In this document: positions 18,981 to 26,952 of the stretch, piece by piece | Layout: every line of letters begins with the position of its first letter | Numbering within the stretch: the first letter of the stretch is position 1 | Assembly: GCF_002904335.1 (NCBI RefSeq) | Contig: NZ_PPHF01000136.1 | Span: 186,001-250,000 of the forward strand | DNA: 64,000 nt | Origin: Amycolatopsis sp. CA-126428 | Lineage (GTDB): Bacteria; Actinomycetota; Actinomycetes; Mycobacteriales; Pseudonocardiaceae | Reading direction: 5' to 3' | Translations under genes and position numbers: made by a program | Notes under the pieces: generated by a model | Databases searched by the model: none | Told to the model about the DNA's origin: nothing | What the model saw: the letters and a program-made list of their open reading frames with translations, nothing else

Positions 18981-19490
18981 ATGGACGCGACCAGGTGGCT
19001 CATCGTTGTCCGGCACGCGAAGTCGGACTGGTCGGAGGGCCTGCCCGACCACGAGCGGCCCCTCGCGCCGCGCGGCCTCCGTGACGCGCCTCGGCTCGGC
19101 CAGTGGCTCGTGGACGAGGGGCACGTTCCCGAGCTGGTCGTCTGCTCCACCGCGCGTCGCACGCGGGAAACCTGGCTGCGCGTGAGCGACGAACTGCCCG
19201 TGCCGCCGCCCGTCGAGTACGACGAAGACCTCTACGGCGCCGACGTCCCTGAGTTGCTGAACGCCGCCCACCGGACGCCGCCCGAGGTCACCACGCTCGC
19301 GCTGGTCGGGCACGAGCCTGGCGTCAGCGATGTGACGCTGCACCTCGCCGGGCACGGGGAAGAGACGCTGCCGGTCCAGACCAAGTTCCCCACCGGCGCC
19401 GCGGCGGTGCTCGCGACCACGGATCCCTGGGACGCCCTCCGCACCGCCCGGCTCGTCGCCTTCTTCCGGCCGCGCGACTTCACCGCCTGA
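18981..19490 (+). CDS. sixA: SixA-type histidine phosphatase
   Basis: 169 residues. WLIVVRHAKSDWSE carries the RHx phosphohistidine motif (H12) of the histidine-phosphatase superfamily, and LVGHEPGVSDV gives the second catalytic histidine. Short length and lack of extra domains match SixA, which dephosphorylates phosphohistidine proteins; actinobacterial members can act on other phosphoesters. The ATG at 18981 follows GGTGGCGGGC. It may be read from its own promoter overlapping the preceding terminator. Confidence 0.8.
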   Translation: MDATRWLIVVRHAKSDWSEGLPDHERPLAPRGLRDAPRLGQWLVDEGHVPELVVCSTARRTRETWLRVSDELPVPPPVEYDEDLYGADVPELLNAAHRTPPEVTTLALVGHEPGVSDVTLHLAGHGEETLPVQTKFPTGAAAVLATTDPWDALRTARLVAFFRPRDFTA

Positions 19491-19589
19491 GGGTCCTTGG
19501 TTTGGCCCAAACATTGCTTCTTCTATGTTCACATGCGTACTCTCCATTCACTCACAGGTCTGATGTTCATATTTGTGAATGGAGCGGAC

Positions 19590-20891
19590 ATGGTTTTCCG
19601 CCACACCGTCGTGGCCGCGCTCGCCGCGCTCGGCCTCGTCGCTTCTTTCGCCGCACCGGCCGAGGCCGCGTCGCGACCCACCGGCTGCGCCGTCCCGATC
19701 ATCGGGCCGGTGTGCGCCCCCGCAACCGCCGTTCTCGACGGCAATCAGCTGCTTCGCACGAAGTTCGCCGCGCTGGTCGGCGAAAAGACGTCCCGCACGG
19801 CGCTGAACAACCTGCTCACGGCCGCGAGAACCGACCTCACGGCGGGGCCGTGGAGCGTCACGGCGAAGAAACAGGTTCCGCCCAGCGGGGACAAGCACGA
19901 CTACCTGAGCCTGGCGCCCTACTGGTGGCCGACGACGCAGCCGACGGCCGAAGACCCGTGGGGCTGCCCGTTCGTGCAGCGCGACGGCCAGCGCAACCCG
20001 ATCGTCGACGAGATCACCGACCACTCCTACCGCGGCCAGGCGTTCGCCGCGATCTACCGGCTCGCGCTCGCCTGGTACTACACCGGCGACACGCGGTACG
20101 CCCAGCGCGCGGCGCTCGACCTGCGCACGTGGTTCCTCGACGCGGCCACGAAGATGAACCCGAACATGAACTTCGCCCAGGGCATCCCGTGCAAGGTGGA
20201 CGGCCGCGGCATCGGCATCATCGAGTTCTCGTACACGCTGAGCCAGGTCGTCGACGCCACCGCGATCCTGGCCACCGGCGCGCCCGGCTGGACGAAGACC
20301 GACCAGGCCGGCATGACCGGCTGGTACACGCAGTTCCTGGACTGGCTGCGCACCAGCAAGAACGGGACCGACGAAGCCAAGGCCCAGAACAACCACGGCA
20401 GTTTCTACGACATGCTCGTCGCCGCGCTGGCCCTCGGCACGGGGCAGCGGGACTTGGCCGCGGCCATTGCGCGGGACGCCGGTCCGCAGCGGATCGCGCC
20501 GCAGATCCAGGCCGGTGGCTTGCAACCCCAGGAGACGAGCCGGACGCGCAGCTGGCACTACTCGGCGTTCAACCTGGTCGCCCTGACCCGGCTCGCGCAG
20601 ATCGGCAAGCACGTCGGCGTCGACCTGTGGCACTACACGGCACCGAGCGGCGCGACGCTGTTCGGCGCGGTCGACCTCCTGATCCCGGGCGCCACGCAGG
20701 GGCAGTCGGCGTGGCCGTACCCCGAGCTGGACTTCCGGCCGTACGCGGCGCTGGACGTCCTCCACGCGGCAGCCGACGCGGGCGACCGGGCGGCGCGCAC
20801 GGCGCTGCCCCGGGTGCCGGTGGAGCCGGGCGGCGACCTCTACCCGGTGCGGCCGGCCGCGGAACAGCTGGACGACATTTCGACGTCCTGA
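19590..20891 (+). CDS. secreted alginate-lyase-family protein
   Basis: 433 residues with a Sec signal peptide (VVAALAALGLVASFAAPAEAA). It has the PF05426 alginate lyase layout: DYLSLAPYWWP near residue 105, RGIGIIEFSYTLSQVVDA, the NNHGSFYDM motif with catalytic Asn/His, and RTRSWHYSAFNL. The (alpha/alpha) toroid length is normal. Substrate may be a uronate polymer other than alginate. GGAGCGG precedes the ATG. An inverted repeat CATTCAC/GTGAATG flanks the promoter region at 19545-19581. Confidence 0.82.
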   Translation: MVFRHTVVAALAALGLVASFAAPAEAASRPTGCAVPIIGPVCAPATAVLDGNQLLRTKFAALVGEKTSRTALNNLLTAARTDLTAGPWSVTAKKQVPPSGDKHDYLSLAPYWWPTTQPTAEDPWGCPFVQRDGQRNPIVDEITDHSYRGQAFAAIYRLALAWYYTGDTRYAQRAALDLRTWFLDAATKMNPNMNFAQGIPCKVDGRGIGIIEFSYTLSQVVDATAILATGAPGWTKTDQAGMTGWYTQFLDWLRTSKNGTDEAKAQNNHGSFYDMLVAALALGTGQRDLAAAIARDAGPQRIAPQIQAGGLQPQETSRTRSWHYSAFNLVALTRLAQIGKHVGVDLWHYTAPSGATLFGAVDLLIPGATQGQSAWPYPELDFRPYAALDVLHAAADAGDRAARTALPRVPVEPGGDLYPVRPAAEQLDDISTS

Positions 20892-20896
20892 CGGCA

Positions 20897-20930
20897 AAAA
20901 GGGCCCGGCCGTTCGCGACCGGGCCCTTTT
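20897..20930. terminator. bidirectional terminator
   Basis: AAAAGGGCCCGG (20897-20908) and CCGGGCCCTTTT (20919-20930) form a 12-bp stem with A and T tracts on opposite ends, serving the convergent alginate-lyase and trypsin genes. Confidence 0.85.
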
Positions 20931-20939
20931 CCGGCGGAA

Positions 20940-21662
20940 TCAGACGCCCGCCACCTGCGAAATCCAGCTGCGATAACGCGTGATGTTCGTGTACGCGGTG
21001 TTGTTCGAACGGTCGCTGGTCGACGCGACGCCGACCTGGCGGCCGGAAGCGAACATCGGACCGCCGGAGTCGCCGCCGGCGGTGATGCCGTTGACGCGGT
21101 TCGCGCACACGGCGACGCCGCCGGTGTAGTCGCTGCAGCCGATCGAGTTCACCCGCACGGTCGCGACCTTCAGGTACCGCGACTGGCAGTTGATCTCGGA
21201 GCCGCACTGGCTCGTCGCGCCCCAGCCGTAGACCGAGACGTTCTGGCCGACCGAGACGTCACCGACGTTGCCGAGCGGCGAGTAGGTGGCGTTCACCGAG
21301 GTGGTGAGCCGGACGATCGCCAGGTCGGCGGATCCGGGGTACCGCGTGATGGTGGAACCGGTGGCCATCGTCCCGCCGCTCGACTGGTCGAGGCTGCCGA
21401 TGCGGAACGTGTAGGTGCCGGAGCTGCTGACGCAGTGCTTGGCGGTGAGGATGTACTGCGGGGCGATGATCGTCGAGGTGCAGTTCTGCTGACCGTTGAC
21501 GAACAGGCGGGCCGCCCAGGGGCCGCTGGTGGCGGTGCTGCCGCCGATGATCGACGGCTGGGCCTGCGGGGTGCTGTCGGCGGCCGCCGGACCGCCGAGG
21601 CCGACGACGGCCAGTGCGGTGCTCGCGGCCAGCAGGACGAACTTGCCGAATTTCACGCTCAC
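20940..21662 (-). CDS. secreted trypsin-like serine protease (S1)
   Basis: 240 residues. Signal peptide to about AAADS, a propeptide, then IIGGSTA as the mature N-terminus. The triad is visible: TAKHC (H76), SADLAIVRL (Asp), and GGDSGGP (Ser), with three cysteine pairs. Typical small actinomycete trypsin; activated by cleavage before IIGG. Monocistronic, convergent with the alginate-lyase gene. Confidence 0.92.
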   Translation of the reverse strand: MSVKFGKFVLLAASTALAVVGLGGPAAADSTPQAQPSIIGGSTATSGPWAARLFVNGQQNCTSTIIAPQYILTAKHCVSSSGTYTFRIGSLDQSSGGTMATGSTITRYPGSADLAIVRLTTSVNATYSPLGNVGDVSVGQNVSVYGWGATSQCGSEINCQSRYLKVATVRVNSIGCSDYTGGVAVCANRVNGITAGGDSGGPMFASGRQVGVASTSDRSNNTAYTNITRYRSWISQVAGV

Positions 21663-21830
21663 TCCTTTTCACGCGGGGAGAACCGCGTGGGGGAAAGCCG
21701 GTGGGGACCGAACTCGAAGATTGTCCGAGTTTCCGGCGAATGTCCGGAACCGACGAAAGTCGCCGGTCGAATCCGTATTTATTTCCCGGAGTGGGCTACG
21801 TGCAGTTCCCGTACTGTTCGGCGCGCGGCA

Positions 21831-21870
21831 GGGCTCGGCAGGGCTTGTCAGGGCTTGTCAGGGCTTGTCA
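21831..21870. repeat. decamer tandem repeat overlapping a stop codon
   Basis: GGGCTCGGCA is followed by three exact copies of GGGCTTGTCA. The last TCA is the stop codon (TGA on the minus strand) of the membrane protein gene at 21868-22278. Confidence 0.75.
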
Positions 21871-22278
21871 GGCGGCGATCTTCACCGGTGCGGTCTTCCG
21901 CAGCCAGTACAGCCCGACGACCGGCAGCACGAGCGGGATGAACAGGTATCCCTCGCCGTAGACGGACCAGACGGTCGGGTGCCGGAAGGCGGCCGCGTCG
22001 ACGAGGCTCAGCGTGCCGATCGTCAGCACGCCCAGGAGTTCGATCGAGCAGGCGACGAGGGCCACGCGCCACCAGCCGTCACCACGGCGGGCCAGCGCGA
22101 TCGTCGCGACGATGTAGACGGCCGCGGCGAACGCCGAGAGCAGGTAGGCGAGCGGGGCTTCGTGGAACTTCGTGCCGATCTGGACGCCGGCCCGCGACGT
22201 GGCGGCCAGCGCGAAGATCGCGTACACGGCGACGAGCACCCGTCCGGGGCCGCTGGCCGTCCTACGCTGTTGCTCCAC
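21868..22278 (-). CDS. small integral membrane protein (second of a pair)
   Basis: 136 residues from GTG. Four hydrophobic segments: VLVAVYAIFALAATSRAG, LAYLLSAFAAAVYIVATIALA, WRVALVACSIELLGVLTIG and GYLFIPLVLPVVGLYWL. It starts inside the end of the upstream membrane gene (17-bp overlap), so the two are coupled and may form a complex. The pair looks like one seen in other actinomycetes, but I cannot assign a function. Confidence 0.7.
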   Translation of the reverse strand: MEQQRRTASGPGRVLVAVYAIFALAATSRAGVQIGTKFHEAPLAYLLSAFAAAVYIVATIALARRGDGWWRVALVACSIELLGVLTIGTLSLVDAAAFRHPTVWSVYGEGYLFIPLVLPVVGLYWLRKTAPVKIAA

Positions 22279-22627
22279 TCCACACCTCGTTCAGTCGCAG
22301 CACCATCACCGGGATGGCCAGGCAGGCGATACCGAGCACGGCGGTACTCGACCGGCTCCGCTCGGCCAGCGCCCAGGCGGCGCCGACGGGCAGCACGACC
22401 AGGCAGCCGATCAGGTAGGCCAGGTAGGTCGCCAGGCTGCCGGGCCGGTCACCGCCGACGAGCAGCACGATCCCGATCACCAGCTGCACGACCAGCAGCA
22501 GTTCGATGACCGCGAGCGCGACCAGGAGCGGGTTGTCCGGAAGCCGGTTCCGAGCCGACTGGACGAAGCTCCAGAGCGCGACGAGCGTGGCAGCCACGGC
22601 GACCGTGACGGCGAATCCGAAGATCAC
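22262..22627 (-). CDS. small integral membrane protein (first of a pair)
   Basis: 121 residues with four hydrophobic segments (IFGFAVTVAVAATLVALWSF, PLLVALAVIELLLVVQLVIG, ATYLAYLIGCLVVLPVGAAW, STAVLGIACLAIPVMVLRL). AAGGAGGAAC precedes the ATG. The length and topology match its partner downstream. No enzyme motif is present; function unknown. Confidence 0.7.
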   Translation of the reverse strand: MIFGFAVTVAVAATLVALWSFVQSARNRLPDNPLLVALAVIELLLVVQLVIGIVLLVGGDRPGSLATYLAYLIGCLVVLPVGAAWALAERSRSSTAVLGIACLAIPVMVLRLNEVWSGATA

Positions 22628-22690
22628 CCGTTCCTCCTTCCGGTCCGCCGGCCGTCAACTTACTCCGTGGTACTGGCGGGCCTGTCCGCC

Positions 22691-22827
22691 GAGGTGCCGC
22701 GGGCGTGGCGCGGACCACCCACGTCGAGGTGCCGCCGGCGTGGGCCGGACCACCACCGCCGGGTGCTGCGGTCGTGTGCCGGACCACCACGTCGGGATGC
22801 CGCGGGGGCGGTGCGGACCACCACCTG
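22691..22827. repeat. four imperfect ~34-bp tandem repeats
   Basis: Units begin at 22691, 22726, 22761 and 22794. Each has GGTGCCGC or a variant, a G-rich middle, and CGGACCACC near the end. They lie in the 548-bp stretch (22628-23175) before the lanthionine synthetase, which otherwise shows no supported gene. Confidence 0.6.
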
Positions 22828-23175
22828 ATCCGGCGTGGGCGACGTGTCCTCACGCGACGGGTGCCTACCGCGAAAATTGATCACCGGCCATCCTTGATGG
22901 CGATTTGCCAATTCGGTGGGATTTTCAGCTGGATCCTTTGGTGGACCTGCGGAAATGCCGGAAAGATCTTCACGTTGTTCCACTATGGTGTGGTGGCCGG
23001 ACTGGACAAAATCACCCTGGGTTCGTATACCGGCCGGTAGACGCCCTTTTTGCCTACCTCGGATAGCCCAGTTGAACCGCCGGGTTGGCGGATTGGCGCA
23101 GAGCAGTCCGGCATGGGGGAATATTCCTCGTCCCGGGGCAGTCATGCCCGGGGGTCGCACGGAGGGGTATCTCGG

Positions 23176-25743
23176 ATGGACCTGCGCTACGAAGCATTTT
23201 GCTTCGCTGACCCGTTGTTCTACGACGAACAGCAGGAAAACGGCGCACCGGCCGAGGATTTCACCCCGGCGCTCCCCGCCCCGGCCGCAGGATGGATCAC
23301 CACGGACCGTGGAGTGTGGCGCTCGAGGCACCCCGATGGCCGCGTTCTCCCTGCCCAGGGCTGGCAGGTCCACGTTTCGGCCGGTCTGGACAACGCGAGC
23401 CGGGTGCTCGCGCAGGTATACAGGTCCTGTACCGAGCATGCGGTCGCCTACCGGCACCTCCGCTCGCCCCTGACGTTGCTCGCGCGGAATTCGAAATACG
23501 CATCCAGTGACAGCGAGGTCGAGCTGGCGACCATTTACCCGGCCGACCACAACGAACTCGAGCGAGTGCTCGCCGACCTGTCGACGCGGCTGGAGGGCGA
23601 GCACGGCCCCGGAATTCCGAGCGCCTTGCGGTACGGCGACGGACCCCTCTACGTGCGTTACGGCGGATTCGCCGAACAGTGGGTCGAGCACGACGGCGAC
23701 CGCGTCCCGGCCGTCCGCAAGCCGGACGGCCGGCTGGTCCCAGAGAAGCGGGAACCGACGTTCTCCATGCCCGACTGGGTTAAACTCCCGGCCTGTTTGC
23801 GAAGCAGTATCACTGCGGGCAAAGCGGGTGCCCAGGCCCCGTTTCCCTACCGGATGGTGCGGCCACTACACGTCTCGAACGGCGGCGGAAGCTACCTCGC
23901 GGACCCGAAGACGGGCGGTGACCAGGTCGTCCTCAAGGAGGCCCGCCCGTACGCAGGCCTCGACGAGGCGCGGGTCGACGCCGTCGAACGGCTGCGCAGA
24001 GAGCACGAGGTGCTCGGCCGGCTCGCCGGCATCCCCGGCGTACCGCGGGTCGTCGAGTCGTTCACCGTGTCCGAGCGCCACTACCTGACCACGGAGTACC
24101 TACCGGGTATCTCGCTGGCCGGCTGGCTGACCCGCAACTACCCGCTGACCAGGCGCAGCGCGACGGCCGTCGACGTCGCCGCCTACGCGCGCCGCGCGCT
24201 GGACATCGTCGAGGGAGTGGAGAAGACGGTCGCGGAGGCCCACGCCCGCGGCATCGTCCTGGGTGAGCTGCATCCACTGAGCATCTTGGTCGACGAAGAC
24301 CACCACGACCGGATCTCCCTGACCGACTTCGGGACGGCGTTCGACGCCGAGTCCGCCGACCGCCCGGCACCGGGCACGCCCGGCTTCCGCGCTCCGGCTG
24401 ACCGAACCGGCTTCGCGGTCGACGAGCACGCGCTCGCAGCGTTGCGGCTGTGGCTCTTCTTGCCGCTATCGCCCCTGGCCGAGCTCGCTCCGGCGAAGCT
24501 GCGTCGTATCGCCGACTTCGTCGAACGCCGATTCCCCTTGCCCGAGGGATACGCCGACACTGCGGTCGCGGTGCTGGCCCCGCGTGAAGTCCCCGCGGAG
24601 CCGACATCGGTCCACACCGAGCTCGACCATGACAAACCGGACTGGTCGCTGGTCCGCAAGCAGATCGCCGAGGCGATCCTCGCCAGCGCGACTCCCGCGC
24701 GGCAGGACCGGCTGTTCCCCGGCGACATCGAGCAGTTCCGTGTCGGCGGCACGTGTTTCGGGGTTGGGGCCGCCGGCGTGCTGCACGCTCTCGACGTCGC
24801 CGGTGCCGGCCGCTTCCCCGAGCACGAACGCTGGCTGATCGAAGCGGTCCATCGTGAGCCGCCGACCCGGCCCGGCTTCTACGACGGCAGCTCTGGCATC
24901 GCGTACGTGCTGGAGAACTTCGGGCACCACGACGTGGCCGGCAAGCTGCTGGCGACGTCCGCGCGGCTCGTCGAGCAGACGACCGACCACTCCCTGGAGA
25001 GCGGCTTGGCCGGCATCGGGCTGACGATGCTGCACTTCGCGACTGTCCGCCAAGACAACGAGTTCGGGCGCCAGGCCTTGACCACGGCCGTCCGGTTGGG
25101 CGAGGCGCTGGAGACCGCCGCGCCGCCGGGCAACTCCGCCCGGGCCGGCCTGCTGTCCGGGTGGGCCGGGCCGGCGTTGCTGTTCATCCGGCTCTTCGAG
25201 CGCACCGGCGAGTCGGCCTGGCTCTCCTTCGCCGACCAGGCGCTGTGTCGGGACCTCGAAGAATGCATCGAGGCCGCTGACGGCTCGCTGCAGGTCCGCG
25301 ACGGTGCGGCTCGCACGTTGCCCTATGTGGGCATCGGCAGCGCCGGGATCCTCCTGGTCGCCGAGCAGCTGGCGCGGCACCGCCCGGACGCGGAGGCCGT
25401 TGACAGCCTTTCCGCTCTTCGTGAGGCGTGCCTCGGCGAGGTCGTCGTCCAGCCGGGCCTGCGCAACGGCCGCTGCGGGCTGGCGGTCGCGTTGGCCGCG
25501 AACCAGGGCGCGGAGCAGCCGAGCCGTGCGGCGGCGATCGACCGGAACCTGGCGTGGCTGGCCTGGTATGCGGTGCCGTACAAGAACGGCCTCGCTTTCC
25601 CGGGCAACCGGTTACTGCGGCTCTCGATGGACGTCAAGACCGGCAGCGCGGGGATCCTCCTTTCTCTGGCTTCGCTCTTTGACGGCAATGAGGTGTTGCC
25701 CTTCCTGGGTGGCACGCCGATCTATCCGGCGACCGGTCGCTGA
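23176..25743 (+). CDS. lanKC: class III lanthionine synthetase (LanKC), divergent
   Basis: 855 residues from the ATG at 23176, 8 bp after GGAGGGG. Class III order: N-terminal phospho-Ser/Thr lyase domain (to ~200, with TIYPADHNELERVL and GDGPLYVRYGGF), kinase (~220-500) and LanC-like cyclase without zinc ligands (~530-855, ending LAFPGNRLLRLSMDVKTGS). Kinase K254 and the DFG Asp384 are present, but the catalytic-loop GDLxPxN reads GELHPLS (Glu364, Ser369). The usual R-x2-3-SGKF block before TIYP is replaced by SSDSEVEL (110-117). Such enzymes dehydrate and cyclise a short precursor; none is visible nearby. Activity therefore uncertain. Confidence 0.85.
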   Translation: MDLRYEAFCFADPLFYDEQQENGAPAEDFTPALPAPAAGWITTDRGVWRSRHPDGRVLPAQGWQVHVSAGLDNASRVLAQVYRSCTEHAVAYRHLRSPLTLLARNSKYASSDSEVELATIYPADHNELERVLADLSTRLEGEHGPGIPSALRYGDGPLYVRYGGFAEQWVEHDGDRVPAVRKPDGRLVPEKREPTFSMPDWVKLPACLRSSITAGKAGAQAPFPYRMVRPLHVSNGGGSYLADPKTGGDQVVLKEARPYAGLDEARVDAVERLRREHEVLGRLAGIPGVPRVVESFTVSERHYLTTEYLPGISLAGWLTRNYPLTRRSATAVDVAAYARRALDIVEGVEKTVAEAHARGIVLGELHPLSILVDEDHHDRISLTDFGTAFDAESADRPAPGTPGFRAPADRTGFAVDEHALAALRLWLFLPLSPLAELAPAKLRRIADFVERRFPLPEGYADTAVAVLAPREVPAEPTSVHTELDHDKPDWSLVRKQIAEAILASATPARQDRLFPGDIEQFRVGGTCFGVGAAGVLHALDVAGAGRFPEHERWLIEAVHREPPTRPGFYDGSSGIAYVLENFGHHDVAGKLLATSARLVEQTTDHSLESGLAGIGLTMLHFATVRQDNEFGRQALTTAVRLGEALETAAPPGNSARAGLLSGWAGPALLFIRLFERTGESAWLSFADQALCRDLEECIEAADGSLQVRDGAARTLPYVGIGSAGILLVAEQLARHRPDAEAVDSLSALREACLGEVVVQPGLRNGRCGLAVALAANQGAEQPSRAAAIDRNLAWLAWYAVPYKNGLAFPGNRLLRLSMDVKTGSAGILLSLASLFDGNEVLPFLGGTPIYPATGR

Positions 25744-25966
25744 CCGGAGTCGTCACGACGGCCGGCGAGGGAATCCGCTGTCTGCTTGAGACCGCGTCCT
25801 CGAAGGCGAAGCAGCGCTTCACGTCCAGCCGCCTCCGGGAGTGAAGAGCTCGACGGCCAGGTCGACATGCTTAGCCGCCAGCTACCGGGCCAGCCAGCTG
25901 CCGGGGCGAGCCGCTCAGGGCCGGACCAACCGCCCAGTGCTGCGTGGCCGCTGCCTGCGGTAGTGG

Positions 25967-26220
25967 CGCGGGCCGCCGCCGGGGCGCCTTCCGGCGACGG
26001 GTCCGCTACCAACTACCAGGCCGACTGCGGATGGGGGCGCGGTCGTCGGCGGGGCGCCTTCCGGCGACTCCGCGACCTCCACCTGGCCACATGGGCAGTG
26101 GCGCGTCCGCTCCCGGGGCGTCTGCCGGAAGCGGACGCGTGACCACCACTGTTTGGTCCACTTCTGTGTTCGGGTGCCGTGACCGTCGGCGGGACGCCTT
26201 CCGGCGACGGGCCGGGACCA
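25967..26220. repeat. dispersed imperfect repeats downstream of lanKC
   Basis: A core GGGGCGCCTTCCGGCGAC or close variant recurs at about 25981, 26051 and 26191, with a diverged copy near 26115 that also forms the inverted pair GCGTCCGCT/AGCGGACGC. Between the copies CGGACC/GACCACC elements recall the array upstream of lanKC. The whole stretch 25744-26541 (798 bp) contains no gene I can support. Confidence 0.5.
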
Positions 26221-26360
26221 CTCTCGAGCCGTCGGCTCACCTTTCTGCCGCCGCAACCGGATCGACGCCTAGGTCGCCATCCGTGTTACTAGCCGATCCG
26301 GTGAGGAAACAGCTCGTCCACTGTGGACCGATCTCATGTGCCTCCTAGCTTATCGCCGTC

Positions 26361-26380
26361 GAGGGGGTGCGGAACCCCTC
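26361..26380. terminator. short hairpin
   Basis: GAGGGG and CCCCTC arms around GTGCGGAA. It lies in the gene-free region between lanKC and the convergent thioesterase gene and may terminate one or both. Confidence 0.35.
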
Positions 26381-26390
26381 GTGGCAAATC

Positions 26391-26428
26391 TGTGGATAAC
26401 TCGCCGGTTTCGGGCCGCCTGTGGACAA
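26391..26428. other. DnaA-box-like elements
   Basis: TGTGGATAA (26391-26399) is the reverse complement of the consensus DnaA box TTATCCACA, and TGTGGACAA (26420-26428) is one base away; a third TGTGGA occurs at 26324. No dnaA or dnaN gene is near, so an origin is not implied. Confidence 0.35.
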
Positions 26429-26541
26429 CTCGGGCTGATCGGCCGGTTCTGTCGGTGCCGTGGTGCATGATCGGAAGGAAGAGAAGAACACGGCCAGGAA
26501 TCGGCACCGTCGGAAAGGAGGTGACACGGCGGCGGTGCCCG

Positions 26542-26952
26542 TCATCCGGGCTGCAGTGCCTCCAGTGCCTCGCGCAGCTTGCCGGAGACCGGTTGCGGCC
26601 GGCGGGACTTGCGGTCCACGAAGACGTGCACGAAGTGCCCTTCCGCGACCAGGGACTTGTCGGCCGAGTACATGCCGATCTCGTAGCGGACGCTGGACTT
26701 CCCGAGGTGCGCCACCCGCAACCCGACCCTCAACGAACCAGGAAAGGACACCGATGAGTGATACCCGCAGTGCGACTCGACGCACAGCCCGATCACCGCC
26801 CCGGTTTCGATGTCGAGGCCGCCCTGCTCGATGAGCCACGTGTTGATCACGGTGTCCATCAGGGAGTAGTGGACGACGTTGTTGACGTGCCCGTAGACGT
26901 CATTGTCCTTCCAGCGCAACGGGACCGTCTGCCAGTGCGGGTACCCGCTCAC
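26542..26952 (-). CDS. acyl-CoA thioesterase (4-hydroxybenzoyl-CoA thioesterase family)
   Basis: 136 residues. A hot-dog-fold protein with WKDNDVYGHVNNVVHYSLMDTVIN, in which the Asp of the YbgC/FadM family (D in DxxGHVNN) is present, and a C-terminal strand pattern SSVRYEIGMYSADKSLVAEG. The GTG start overlaps the stop of the upstream dehydrogenase by 4 bp (GTGA), so it is coupled with it. It probably hydrolyses an acyl-CoA formed in the same pathway. Confidence 0.8.
   Translation of the reverse strand: MSGYPHWQTVPLRWKDNDVYGHVNNVVHYSLMDTVINTWLIEQGGLDIETGAVIGLCVESHCGYHSSVSFPGSLRVGLRVAHLGKSSVRYEIGMYSADKSLVAEGHFVHVFVDRKSRRPQPVSGKLREALEALQPG

Noticed and set aside
22691-22827. CRISPR array
   Set aside because: Units are contiguous and diverged, with no unique spacers and no cas genes.
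23176-25743. Ordinary serine/threonine kinase
   Set aside because: The N-terminal lyase-like and C-terminal LanC-like regions with LAFPGNRLLRLSMD are specific to LanKC.
26324-26428. Replication origin
   Set aside because: Only two or three DnaA-like boxes and no dnaA, dnaN or parAB nearby.
25744-26541. Lanthipeptide precursor downstream of lanKC
   Set aside because: Short frames there lack a leader-like helix and a Ser/Thr/Cys core after a start with a ribosome site; the upstream region gave none either.
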